A model generated the notes under the pieces. That model ran no database searches, was not told the DNA's origin, and worked only from the letters and a program-made list of their open reading frames with translations. A stretch of DNA of 64,000 nucleotides from JBBRMW01 sp965246845 (GTDB lineage: Bacteria; Chloroflexota; Anaerolineae; Aggregatilineales; UBA2796): the NCBI GenBank assembly GCA_965246845.1, contig CBDFFR010000012.1, positions 992,001 to 1,056,000 on the forward strand, in the 5' to 3' direction. The translations under genes and the position numbers were made by a program. Shown here piece after piece: positions 18,001 to 25,517 of this stretch. The stretch's first letter is position 1. The number at the start of each line of letters is the position of its first letter.

Positions 18001-18328
18001 TCTGACGAATCTCGTCAGCAACGCGATCAAATTCACGGATCGCGGGAGCATTCGTGTCGAAGCTGTTCAGAATGCAGATCAGGTCGAAATCACGGTGCGC
18101 GACACAGGTACGGGCATCGCGCCGGAACACCTCGGCCTCATCTTCGAGCAGTTCCGGCAGGTCGATAACAGTTCAACGCGGCGCGTCGGCGGAACCGGGC
18201 TTGGACTGCCGATTACGCAGCGCCTGGTACGGATGCACGGCGGCGACATTCGCGTGGAAAGCACCCCCGGCAGCGGGTCGGCGTTCATCTTCACGATACC
18301 CACTGCACGCGAAGTTGTAGGCAGTTAA
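15050..18328 (+). CDS. PAS/GAF multi-sensor histidine kinase
   Basis: The soluble protein has 1092 residues. Domain order is GAF1 (about 40-195), PAS (205-325), GAF2 (345-505), GAF3 (525-675), GAF4 (695-845), HisKA with phospho-accepting His872 in SMSHELRTPLNS, and HATPase (N box NLVSNAIKF, G boxes DTGTGIAPEH and GGTGLGLPI). GAF1 and GAF4 are close copies, sharing SLVARAARTRS/TAQ-like and FLPNPLLP segments. The PAS is LOV-like but has Phe253 where photoactive LOV domains have the flavin-adduct Cys. There are no transmembrane segments, so it should sense a cytoplasmic signal. A receiver gene follows after 77 bases, making a two-component pair. The input ligand is unknown. Confidence 0.9.
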   Translation: MSPERSNLQLAEIIPPHTDSQSAESLLARRAAELRLVARVSASIAGQTDLGELLQNVADLTKQTFALYHAHVYLLNEARTVLALAAGAGEPGRLMQARGHSIPLAREQSLVARAARTAQGVIVNDVLAAPNFLPNPLLPNTRSELSVPLIIANKVIGVLDVQADVPDRFNEQDVLIQQALADQIAVAVQNARLYSELKQTSLSLVLRDQAVRASLSAITIADATLSDLPLIYINPAFTTITGYTAEEALGRNFLFLQADDHDQPELDQLRAAIHEKRDATVVLRNYRKNGEMFYNELKLSPIVDDAGGVTHFVGISSDVSERYRYEGLLGESTARAELLATTTVLLSQATDNAEIAHAMGLMGAQVGAVQITLEFVQEARDGTLIDLVCVARWTPSGAENFIPPRPTRFPAALDLLKSGYEMPVLIEDVSAFTSPQMQDVVKQAVDAGFGGFGVLPLRAGGIWLGIMTAAWDKPQRLRPAEIDAVQAVQPMVASIAARRRSEMLAREALADNAALLELSIALNSAQSIQDLTERAAKVILAPEASMMSLMLYEGLDYDSAQTVTMAGTFARFPNPMITMGEAQPLTRLPTVRSLIDKEVVVYDDLEVDAPSDARRSDLMAMGIRAILVAPLVYSGRLFGQIIAMSHSKRRHSEREVRLMRAAAEQIAAAIERLTLLEETERRARDLDIVRRVTTATATILDTDTMLTRVCDLTKEGFDLYHVHIYLLDDDGKRLVLRAGAGAPGRIMRERGHAIAANSPRSLVARAARTRSAVIVNDVSQVQDFLPNPLLPGTRSEMAVPMIVGKHLLGVMDVQSMQTERFQEADIDIQMALGEQVAVAVQNALLYAREVDTTAQLRELDRLKSEFLASMSHELRTPLNSILGYAEVLADGIDGELPEEAVIDVGAIHESGQHLLGLINDILDLSKIEAGHMELDLESLPLSEVVEDIARIVPALIREKSVTFVKDVPGALPHLLADRQRLRQILTNLVSNAIKFTDRGSIRVEAVQNADQVEITVRDTGTGIAPEHLGLIFEQFRQVDNSSTRRVGGTGLGLPITQRLVRMHGGDIRVESTPGSGSAFIFTIPTAREVVGS

Positions 18329-18405
18329 GTCGCAATCTGCGAAACTGTTAATGTTACAAGGTCTCAATTCGTCCACTTGAATACCACGCAGGATTCACGT
18401 CGAAC

Positions 18406-18840
18406 ATGAAGCGCATCCTCTACATCGAAGACAACCCGCAAAACAAGCGGCTTGTAAAGAAAATCCTGACTGCACGCGGCTTTGATGTGATCGAAGCGGG
18501 GGACGGTCCGGGCGGGTTGGAAACGGCACTCCGCGAGCGACCCGATTTGATCCTGATGGACATCAATATCCCCGGTTTTGATGGCATGGAAGCAACGGCG
18601 CGCCTCAAAAAATCCGAGATCGCGAAGACACCCGTGATCGCGCTCACCGCGAACGCAATGCGTGGCGACCGCGAAAAGGTAATGGCAGCGGGTTGTGATG
18701 AATACCTGCAAAAGCCGCTCAGTAACAAGCTCTTGGTGGAAACCATCGAGCGCTTCATCGGCGTAAATGAACCACCAAAGACGCAACCGATCCCTCGTGA
18801 GATTTTTCAACAGGTGCAGACTGCCGCAAAACAGGCTTAG
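18406..18840 (+). CDS. Single-domain response regulator (CheY/DivK-like)
   Basis: This 144-residue stand-alone receiver has the acidic pair Glu8-Asp9, phospho-acceptor Asp52 (LILMDINIPG), Thr81 and Lys103 (LQKPL), all the residues needed for phosphorylation. There is no output domain, so it acts by protein contact, as DivK and CheY do. It is encoded directly after the PAS/GAF histidine kinase, its likely phosphodonor. About 20 residues past the receiver are Pro/Gln-rich. Its stop is interleaved with that of the convergent acetyltransferase gene (TTAG). Confidence 0.88.
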   Translation: MKRILYIEDNPQNKRLVKKILTARGFDVIEAGDGPGGLETALRERPDLILMDINIPGFDGMEATARLKKSEIAKTPVIALTANAMRGDREKVMAAGCDEYLQKPLSNKLLVETIERFIGVNEPPKTQPIPREIFQQVQTAAKQA

Positions 18841-19427
18841 GTCGCGCGGTTCAGTCGTGCTTCCAAACCATCTTTGACGGCAGGCCACTCCGCATCGGTG
18901 ATACTGAACATGACCGAGTGCCGATAGCGTCCACCCTGCGTAATCATGTGGTTACGCAGGATGCCTTCTTCCTTCGCGCCAAGCCGCGCAATCGCCGCAC
19001 GTGATTTCTCGTTCAGGCTGTCGGTTTTGAGCTGGACGCGGATGCAGCTCATCTCCTCGAAGGCGTGGCGCAGCATCAGGTATTTGGCTTCGGTGTTGAT
19101 CGCGGTGCGCTGCGCTCGCGGGTGAATCCATGTCCAGCCGATTTCAAGGTTGCGGTCGGTTGGATTGATCGAGTCGTAGCGCGTACTGCCGACGACGCTT
19201 TCTGTTCGCGCGTCGAAAGTAGTGAAGGGGAGAAAGCGCCCACTCTGCCAGCCATCGAGCGCTTGTTGAATATAGGCCGCCATATCCTCGCGGGTGTGGA
19301 TCACCTGCAAGGTCCAGCGCCAGATCGACTCATCCTGCGAGGCTGCGTATAGCCCGTCGAGGTGATCCATCGACATCGGTTCAAGGCGAACGGCGCGGCC
19401 TTCCAGCGTGACAGGTTGCAGCGGCAC
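18837..19427 (-). CDS. GNAT N-acetyltransferase (RimJ/RimL type)
   Basis: This 196-residue acetyltransferase begins with VTLEGRAVRLEPMSMDHLDG and carries the RimJ/RimL-like segments EIGWTWIHPRAQRT and IRVQLKTDSLNEKSRAAIARLG. That pattern is typical of enzymes acetylating protein N-termini or small amines with acetyl-CoA. The substrate is unknown. It starts two bases after the CoxE-like gene and ends the minus-strand operon that also holds MoxR and a second acetyltransferase. Confidence 0.82.
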   Translation of the reverse strand: MPLQPVTLEGRAVRLEPMSMDHLDGLYAASQDESIWRWTLQVIHTREDMAAYIQQALDGWQSGRFLPFTTFDARTESVVGSTRYDSINPTDRNLEIGWTWIHPRAQRTAINTEAKYLMLRHAFEEMSCIRVQLKTDSLNEKSRAAIARLGAKEEGILRNHMITQGGRYRHSVMFSITDAEWPAVKDGLEARLNRAT

Positions 19428-19429
19428 GG

Positions 19430-20812
19430 CTAACCATCGGTCATGATGCGGTCGATGGCGTCCACAAGCTGCGCCATATTGCGCACCTGAAAAACGCCAT
19501 CGGAGGCGGGCGCGTAGCGGTGCATGTCGCTGTCACCACTGCCCCATTCGCCCTGCGGCTCCGGGTTGAACCAGATCAAACGGCGGGCGCGGCGCTGCAA
19601 ATCCGTCGCGAGGTCGATGCGCGGGTCGCGATAGTTGTTGCGTCCGTCACCGAGGATGATAATCGTTGTACGGCTGTCCAGCGCGTCCAGCGTATCATCG
19701 AAGAAATTTTGCAGGCTGCCACCGAGATCGGTGTTATAGGAACCGGGCGGGTTGTTATCCAACACCATCTGGATTGCCTGCGCGGGCTGCTGCATACGGA
19801 AGTAATCGCTGATCTCGCGCATATTGTCGATGAAAACAAAGCTGCGCGCCTTGCTTACCTGGTCCTGCAATTCATAAATCAGCGTGAGCATGAATTCCGC
19901 ACAATAGCGCATCGAGGTCGAAATGTCGCAGATCAGGACGAGGCGCGGCTTGAGGTGGCGGTCCTTGAACTTGAGTTCCAGCGGAATGCCGCCATAGCGC
20001 AGGTTGTTCCGAATGGTGCTTTTCGGGTCCGGCTTGCCCGTCTTTGCGCGTTTCTGGCGCAGCGAAGCGCGGCTGCGCAACCGTGCCGCGAGGCGTTTTA
20101 CCTCGTCGCGCAGGGTATCCACGTCTTCCGAGTCGAGGTATTGGAAGGGCGTATTCATCAAATCCGGCTTTTCTTCCGGCGGCTCCTCGGCCATGTTCTT
20201 CGCGATGCTCGCGCCTACATATTTGGAAAGCTGTTCGGAGAGCGCGTCGGCGTTCCCCTCCATCATTTCCATGACTTCCTGCACCGCTTCCGGCGACATG
20301 CCCATCGCTTCGAGCATTTCCTGCAACTGCTGCATCAATTCGCGCAGTTGCTGCATCCCGGCGGCGCGCTGCATCATGCGCTGCATGTAGCCTTCCTGCC
20401 GCATGTCGCTCGCGTTCGGCAGTCCGGCGCGCTGCCCCATCTGGTCCATCTGGTCCTGATCGAATTGCTGGCCGCGCATCATCTGGTCCAGAAGCTGCTT
20501 GAGCGCTTCCATATTGCCCATCAGCGATTGAAGCGCATCGCGCAACATCTGCTGCTGGTCGGGCGTCAGTTCCTGCTCCATATCGAACATCGGCGGCGCG
20601 CCCGTATCGAAGAAGACCGGGAAGAAATGGTCGAATTCCTTGAAGTCGATGTGTTCCTTGATCAGCGTGGTACGCAGCGCTTCGCGGAACGCCGCCCGGT
20701 CGTAGATGCCGATTTGATCTGCGGCGCGCATCGCGTCGGCGCTCTCCGCGAGCGAAATCCGCACGCCTGCCGCGCGCAGGGTCCGTATAAATTCTACTAT
20801 CCGTTGTTCCAT
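19430..20812 (-). CDS. CoxE-like von Willebrand factor A domain protein
   Basis: The protein has 460 residues. The N-terminal half is helical and very rich in Met and Gln (residues about 80-190), with repeated QQL/MM patterns. The C-terminal VWA domain starts near residue 285, with the MIDAS metal site DISTSM near residue 295 and a later Asp-Gly pair (ILGDGRNNY). The family works with MoxR-type AAA ATPases to insert metals or remodel enzyme complexes, as in CO dehydrogenase maturation. A moxR gene is indeed two genes upstream on the same strand. The client enzyme is not in the window. Confidence 0.82.
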   Translation of the reverse strand: MEQRIVEFIRTLRAAGVRISLAESADAMRAADQIGIYDRAAFREALRTTLIKEHIDFKEFDHFFPVFFDTGAPPMFDMEQELTPDQQQMLRDALQSLMGNMEALKQLLDQMMRGQQFDQDQMDQMGQRAGLPNASDMRQEGYMQRMMQRAAGMQQLRELMQQLQEMLEAMGMSPEAVQEVMEMMEGNADALSEQLSKYVGASIAKNMAEEPPEEKPDLMNTPFQYLDSEDVDTLRDEVKRLAARLRSRASLRQKRAKTGKPDPKSTIRNNLRYGGIPLELKFKDRHLKPRLVLICDISTSMRYCAEFMLTLIYELQDQVSKARSFVFIDNMREISDYFRMQQPAQAIQMVLDNNPPGSYNTDLGGSLQNFFDDTLDALDSRTTIIILGDGRNNYRDPRIDLATDLQRRARRLIWFNPEPQGEWGSGDSDMHRYAPASDGVFQVRNMAQLVDAIDRIMTDG

Positions 20813-20820
20813 TTACGTCC

Positions 20821-21495
20821 TCAGCCTATCTCGAAGCGTGTATTACCGGGCAACGCCTCGCCCCGTGCCTCATCGGTTGATGCAGCACGGACTTCGAGCG
20901 ATTTGGTCATATAATGCCAGCGATAGTTTCCATAGAGCAGCCCCGCCAGCAGCCGGAATTCGGTCCGCGCGACGAGCAGGCCGCGCTTTTCGTAAGCGTG
21001 TCGGGCGATCCGGTTGCGCGCCGCGACGAGCAGCGTCAAATCGGTTTTGCCATGCGCCCGCGCCCACTCTTCCGCATAGCCGACCATGCGCTGCGCGATG
21101 CCGTGTCCGCGCATGTCTTTCACGACACAGACTTCACTCAGGTAGGCATCTCCCGGCGCGGGTGCATGGCCGAAGACAGAATAGCCGAGGTGATTCCAGA
21201 ACTGCCGATACAGACCGAGTTCCGTTTTTACCGCCGTTTCCAGCCGTTCGACATCGATTTGCATCCAGGGCATCGGCTCGACGACCAACCCGCCGACGAT
21301 ACGCCCATCCTGTTCCGCGACGATGATCCCGTCGTAGCCCCGGTTGAGCGGTCCCGTATAGATTTGCTGCAAGATGCGAGCCGTCCGCGCGGAGTTCCGG
21401 CCAAATAGCACGACCATTTTCAGGTTGAAGGCTTGCGCCATCACCTGCACCAGGCCGGGTAAATCCGCCGGAGTCGCGGGACGGATCAGGATCAT
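20821..21495 (-). CDS. GNAT N-acetyltransferase
   Basis: This 224-residue protein has the GNAT core. It begins ILIRPATPADLPGLVQVM. Motif A is around VVKDMRGHGIAQRMVGYAEE (the R-x-x-G-x-G/A acetyl-CoA loop), with ARNRIARHAYEKRG downstream. It is longer than a minimal GNAT because of an insertion after about residue 70. The substrate is not predictable. It is packed between moxR (3-base gap) and the CoxE-like gene (8-base gap), which suggests a shared transcript and perhaps a shared process. Confidence 0.8.
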   Translation of the reverse strand: MILIRPATPADLPGLVQVMAQAFNLKMVVLFGRNSARTARILQQIYTGPLNRGYDGIIVAEQDGRIVGGLVVEPMPWMQIDVERLETAVKTELGLYRQFWNHLGYSVFGHAPAPGDAYLSEVCVVKDMRGHGIAQRMVGYAEEWARAHGKTDLTLLVAARNRIARHAYEKRGLLVARTEFRLLAGLLYGNYRWHYMTKSLEVRAASTDEARGEALPGNTRFEIG

Positions 21496-21498
21496 CGG

Positions 21499-22497
21499 CT
21501 ATCCGCGCCGACCGCCACCGAACGGCGTGGGTGGGCGATTGCCGATACCGGGCGGTAGCCCTGGGGGGCTATTGCGGCGTCCGCCCTGCGCGTCGTCGCT
21601 GCCACGTGCCAGCATTCGCCGCGCCCGCTGCACGTCCGCTTCATGCTTGAGCAGCACGGTCAGCGTCGTTTCCAGTGTATGCTGGTCGAGGCTGTCCGCG
21701 TTGAGCATCACCAGCGCCTTCGCCCAGTCTATCGTCTCTGCAACGCTCGGCTTCTTCTTGAGATCCATCCCGCGCAGGTTCTGCACGAATTCGACCGCCT
21801 GCCGCGCCAGTTTCTGGTCGAGACCCGGCACACGCGCCCGCACCACAGCGATTTCGTTATCAAGGTTCGGGTAATCGACGAAGAGGTACAGGCAGCGCCG
21901 CTTGAGCGCTTCGGAGAGTTCGCGCGTGTTGTTGCTGGTCAGGATGACCATCGGCTGATGCTTCGCGGTCAGCGTGCCGAGTTCAGGGACGCTCACCTGA
22001 AAATCGCTCAGAATTTCGAGCAGGAACGCCTCGAATTCGGCATCGCTGCGGTCAATCTCATCGATCAGCAGGAGCGCGGGTTCCTCGCTGAGGATCGCTT
22101 GCAGCAATGGACGCGGGAGCAGGAAACGCTCGCTGAAAAACACGTCTTCTTCTTCTCCGAGCCGATCCGCCGCTTCACGCAAGTTGGCCGTGTCTTTGAA
22201 CAGGTCCGTCAGCTTATCGCGCAGAAGCTGCGTATAAAGCATCTGCTTCGCATATTCCCATTCATACAGTGCTTTGGATTCATCCAATCCTTCATAGCAT
22301 TGCAGTCGAATCAGCTTGCGCCCGGTCGCCTTCGCCCATGCCTTGCCGAGTTCCGTCTTGCCAACCCCGGCGGGACCTTCCGCAAGGATTGGCTTGCCCA
22401 GCTTCTCCGCAAGATACAATACAGTAGAAATCTCATCAGAGGCGATGTACTGCTGCTCCGCGAGCGCACCCGTCGCTTCTTTTGGGTCCTTAAACAT
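21499..22497 (-). CDS. MoxR-family AAA+ ATPase
   Basis: This 332-residue ATPase has Walker A GPAGVGKTEL near residue 40, Walker B LLLIDEIDR near residue 130, sensor 1 ILTSNNTRELSEAL and the arginine-rich EALKRRCLYL motif. MoxR proteins act as chaperones, usually with a VWA-domain partner. The CoxE-like VWA gene lies two genes downstream, matching the common pairing. The C-terminus has a basic, Gly/Pro-rich tail (PPGLPPGIGNRPP), probably unstructured. It starts 82 bases downstream of the PGI gene and may have its own promoter there. Confidence 0.9.
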   Translation of the reverse strand: MFKDPKEATGALAEQQYIASDEISTVLYLAEKLGKPILAEGPAGVGKTELGKAWAKATGRKLIRLQCYEGLDESKALYEWEYAKQMLYTQLLRDKLTDLFKDTANLREAADRLGEEEDVFFSERFLLPRPLLQAILSEEPALLLIDEIDRSDAEFEAFLLEILSDFQVSVPELGTLTAKHQPMVILTSNNTRELSEALKRRCLYLFVDYPNLDNEIAVVRARVPGLDQKLARQAVEFVQNLRGMDLKKKPSVAETIDWAKALVMLNADSLDQHTLETTLTVLLKHEADVQRARRMLARGSDDAQGGRRNSPPGLPPGIGNRPPTPFGGGRRG

Positions 22498-22579
22498 CAG
22501 ATTATTCTCCGCGATAACGCACTTGAGACAAGTTTAACACCTACGCATCGAACAGGGGTACTAATCGAAAGGTGAGGGT

Positions 22580-23155
22580 TCAACCCTGCCAGCGCGGATT
22601 ATCGATCACTGTCGGGCTGCCCTCACGCTGCACGACGCGCTTGCGGAAGCCCTGATGCTCGATAGTCGCGTAATCATGACCCGCGTTGCCGGGATAAATG
22701 AACAGGAAAATCAGGTCTTCGGTGGGGCTGGTATTGACTGAGCGGTGCGCCCACTTCGGCAGCACGTATAACACCCGTCCCGCGTAAAACGCTTCAACCG
22801 CCCACTCGCCCGCTTCGGTCTCCATGACCATCATGCCGCGCCCTTGCAGGCAGTAATACACCTCGCCCGTCGCGCGCACCTGATGATAATGCCCTTTCGT
22901 CATGAAGTATTCATCTCCGACGAGGCCGGGATGCACTACCGAGACACCGTGCAGCAATTCCCCGGCATCATGAGGGCGCGCGATCTCGTAGACCTCGTAG
23001 AGCAGGCGGTCGTCCTGCGCGAGCAGCGCATCATAGGCCGCCGTGTCGCCATATTGACCGCGCATTGAGGATAAATGGCGCTCGGTTTTGTTGTCGTATT
23101 CGGTCGGAATCCACTGACCCGGCGGGAGATCGAAACCGAACGGCTGGTTTTTCAT
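22580..23155 (-). CDS. Cupin-type glucose-6-phosphate isomerase
   Basis: The protein has 191 residues and a single cupin barrel, unlike the roughly 450-550-residue classical PGI. The metal ligands of the family are visible: His89 and His91 in TKGHYHQ, Glu98 in TGEVY and His137 in KWAHRS. Members interconvert glucose 6-phosphate and fructose 6-phosphate using Fe, Mn or Zn and are best known from archaea and some bacteria. The gene starts 30 bases after the ABC permease pair, so it may be co-transcribed with a sugar or nucleoside uptake system. It would serve upper glycolysis; a GAPDH-family gene and a ROK kinase are also in this window. Confidence 0.85.
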   Translation of the reverse strand: MKNQPFGFDLPPGQWIPTEYDNKTERHLSSMRGQYGDTAAYDALLAQDDRLLYEVYEIARPHDAGELLHGVSVVHPGLVGDEYFMTKGHYHQVRATGEVYYCLQGRGMMVMETEAGEWAVEAFYAGRVLYVLPKWAHRSVNTSPTEDLIFLFIYPGNAGHDYATIEHQGFRKRVVQREGSPTVIDNPRWQG

Positions 23156-23185
23156 AAATGCACCTCTATTTTTATCACTCGTAAC

Positions 23186-24184
23186 CTATCCGACCTCGTA
23201 AGCCTTGCCGACATTGGCGGGCGGGCGCGCCTTGAGGCCGAACCCGGCCAGCACCACCAGCGTCATCAGATAGGGCAAGGTCGCGATCAACTGGTGCGGG
23301 ATGACCTGTTCCAACCCGGCGAATTGCAATTGCCCTTGCAGCGCCGTCAGGAAGCCGAAGAGCAGCGCCCCGGCGAACGCGCGGGCAGGCCGCCAGCCGC
23401 CGAAGATCATGCACGCCAGCGCGATGAACCCGCGCCCGTTTACCATCCCGCGCTCGAAGGTGACGCCCGCCAGCGTCAGCGTCGCGCCGCCAAGCGCAGC
23501 CAGCGCGCCGCTCAGGAACAGATTCGTATATTGCAAGCGGTAGACATTCACGCCGAGTGTATCCGCCGCGCTCGGCTTCTCGCCAACCGCGCGCGAACGC
23601 AATCCCCACGTCGTGCGGTAGAGCGTATAGCCGACCAGCGGCACGACCAGCACTGCGAAATAAGTCAGCAAATCTTTTTTGAAAAGCACTTCGCCGATGT
23701 AGAACAACGCGCCGTTCTCTGCACTGAATGGGTTCGCGAAAGCGGGCGGGAAGCCACCGCGCGTGCTGGTCCCCTGCACGTATAGATACCCCGTAATGCC
23801 CAGCGCGAAGATGTTGATGACCGTGCCGCTGATCACCTGATCGACCTTGTAGCGGATCGAGAGGACCGCGTGCAGCAGCGCCATGATCCCGCCCGTCAAT
23901 ACGGCGGCGAAGACGGCGAGGATCAATCGCAGCGCCTGCTGTTCGGGGTTTGGGAGCGCCGTACTGAGGAATACGTTCGCCATGTAGCCAACGAACGCGC
24001 CGCCCAGCATCATCCCCTCGATGCCGATGTTCACGATGCCGGAACGCTCTGAGACGATCCCGCTCATCGCGCCGAGCGTGATCGGGACCGCGTTGCGGAT
24101 CGTGGCATTGACGAGCGCGACAATTGCGGTTGGGGAGAGCAACGCGGCCAGTGCCGCGCCGAGATCGATTCCTGACGGTTCCAT
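23186..24184 (-). CDS. ABC transporter permease, nucleoside/BmpA-linked type (NupQ-like)
   Basis: The 332-residue integral membrane protein has about eight to nine hydrophobic segments. The conserved loop MSGIVSERSGIVNIGIEGMM is the hallmark of the branched-type permease family linked to BmpA/PnrA nucleoside-binding lipoproteins. It forms a heterodimer with the permease encoded 7 bases upstream. No ATPase or binding-protein gene is in this window, so those parts must be elsewhere. Nucleosides are the likely cargo by family, though simple sugars are possible. Confidence 0.88.
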   Translation of the reverse strand: MEPSGIDLGAALAALLSPTAIVALVNATIRNAVPITLGAMSGIVSERSGIVNIGIEGMMLGGAFVGYMANVFLSTALPNPEQQALRLILAVFAAVLTGGIMALLHAVLSIRYKVDQVISGTVINIFALGITGYLYVQGTSTRGGFPPAFANPFSAENGALFYIGEVLFKKDLLTYFAVLVVPLVGYTLYRTTWGLRSRAVGEKPSAADTLGVNVYRLQYTNLFLSGALAALGGATLTLAGVTFERGMVNGRGFIALACMIFGGWRPARAFAGALLFGFLTALQGQLQFAGLEQVIPHQLIATLPYLMTLVVLAGFGLKARPPANVGKAYEVG

Positions 24185-24191
24185 AGCTTCG

Positions 24192-25361
24192 CTAACGCTG
24201 CCCCCATCCCGTACTGAGCATCACCTTTTCACCGCTTTTCGGCGCTTTCAGGCGGTACAACCCGCGAATAATTTGGTCGGCGGCGACAAACATCAAAATC
24301 AATGCCTGAACGACTTGAATCAGATCCGAGGGAACGCGCGAGGTCGCCTGCATATTCGTCCCGCCCGCGCTCATCGCGCCGAATAGAAACGCCGATGGGA
24401 TCACCGCCAGCGGATTGTTGGACGCGAGCAGCGCGACGGCAATGCTATCGAAGCCAAGCGAGAGGCTTTGATTGACCTGAAAGCGGTAGTTCACGCCAAG
24501 CGTCTGGATAGCCCCGGCAAACCCGGCCAGCGCGCCCGCAATCATCATCGTCAGGACCGTCATACGCGCGACATTCACGCCGGAATATTTCGCCGCGCCG
24601 GGGTTGAGGCCGACCATCCGCAGTTGAAAACCGAAGGTCGTGCGGTAAATCACGATGTAAATCACGACTGCCGCGAAGATCGCAAAAAAGACGCCGACGT
24701 GCAGCGCTTCGGTCCCACCGGCGGGCGTATATAAATTCGGCAGATATGCGGAAGGCAGAATCTCCGGCGTCTGGCCGATAGCGCAGCTTCCGATGGTTTT
24801 GCACGCGGCGAGCGGTCCCGCCGGGGCGCTTGGCCGTATTGGAGAGACGATCCATTCCAGCAGCAGGCTCGCGATGTAATTCAGCATGATCGTCACGATC
24901 ACCTCATGCGCGCCCGTATACGCCTTGAGAATGCCGGGAATCGCGCCCCACAGCGCCCCGCCGACCCCACCCGCGAGCATGGCAAGCGCCACATGCAGCA
25001 GCGGCGGCAAGCCCTGTGCCGCGAAGCCGACCCACGCGGCGAGTAGCGCCCCGATCACAAGCTGGCCTTGCGCGCCGATATTGAACAAACCGCCCTTGAA
25101 GGCGAACGCGACCGACAGCCCGGCGAAGAGCAGCGGAGCCATTTTCACCAGCGAGCGGACAATCCCCGCATCGGTCCCGAATGCGCCTTGTAACAGCCCG
25201 CCATAGGCTTTGATCGGGTCCAGCCCGGCCAGCAGAATGAGAACTGAGCCGATCAGGATTGCCGTAAAGATCGCGAGTATCGGGACGAGCAGCCCGCGCA
25301 GGTTGAGCATGGGGCGGGGTAGCGAGAGGGCGCGGCGCGGCGAGGTTTCCATGCAGGACAT
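24192..25361 (-). CDS. ABC transporter permease, nucleoside/BmpA-linked type (NupP-like)
   Basis: This 389-residue membrane protein is the larger partner of the permease pair. The conserved KGGLFNIGAQGQLVIGAL segment and GAHEVIVTIMLNYIA are characteristic. A hydrophilic extracytoplasmic loop around residues 175-220 contains two Cys residues (ACKTIGSCAIG) that could form a disulfide. The start may be the ATG at 25361 or the one three codons later; a TATAAT box lies only about 18 bases upstream, which favours the later one. It is the first gene of a minus-strand run to PGI. Confidence 0.88.
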   Translation of the reverse strand: MSCMETSPRRALSLPRPMLNLRGLLVPILAIFTAILIGSVLILLAGLDPIKAYGGLLQGAFGTDAGIVRSLVKMAPLLFAGLSVAFAFKGGLFNIGAQGQLVIGALLAAWVGFAAQGLPPLLHVALAMLAGGVGGALWGAIPGILKAYTGAHEVIVTIMLNYIASLLLEWIVSPIRPSAPAGPLAACKTIGSCAIGQTPEILPSAYLPNLYTPAGGTEALHVGVFFAIFAAVVIYIVIYRTTFGFQLRMVGLNPGAAKYSGVNVARMTVLTMMIAGALAGFAGAIQTLGVNYRFQVNQSLSLGFDSIAVALLASNNPLAVIPSAFLFGAMSAGGTNMQATSRVPSDLIQVVQALILMFVAADQIIRGLYRLKAPKSGEKVMLSTGWGQR

Positions 25362-25378
25362 CCGGTAAATGTCAGGAA

Positions 25379-25384
25379 ATTATA
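25379..25384 (-). promoter_or_regulatory. Probable -10 box for the permease/PGI operon
   Basis: TATAAT on the minus strand lies 17 bases before the first ATG of the NupP-like gene. No good -35 hexamer is seen at 16-18 bases, so only the -10 element is supported. The predicted leader would be very short. Confidence 0.4.
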
Positions 25385-25517
25385 GCGGCTGCGCCGTGCG
25401 TTGCTACTAAATGCCTATTGCTCGCACCGCAATATAGGATGATTGCGCAAAGCGTAAGGATACTCGACAATTGCGGCCTAGTCCGGGTGGGTGTAATGAA
25501 TTCAGATTGAGGAGCCT

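Noticed and set aside
19520..20914. Plus-strand frame of 464 residues, rich in His and Arg
   Set aside because: It is exactly antisense to the CoxE-like VWA gene, whose MIDAS motif and family pattern are clear; the His-rich look comes from the complement of Gln/Met-rich codons.
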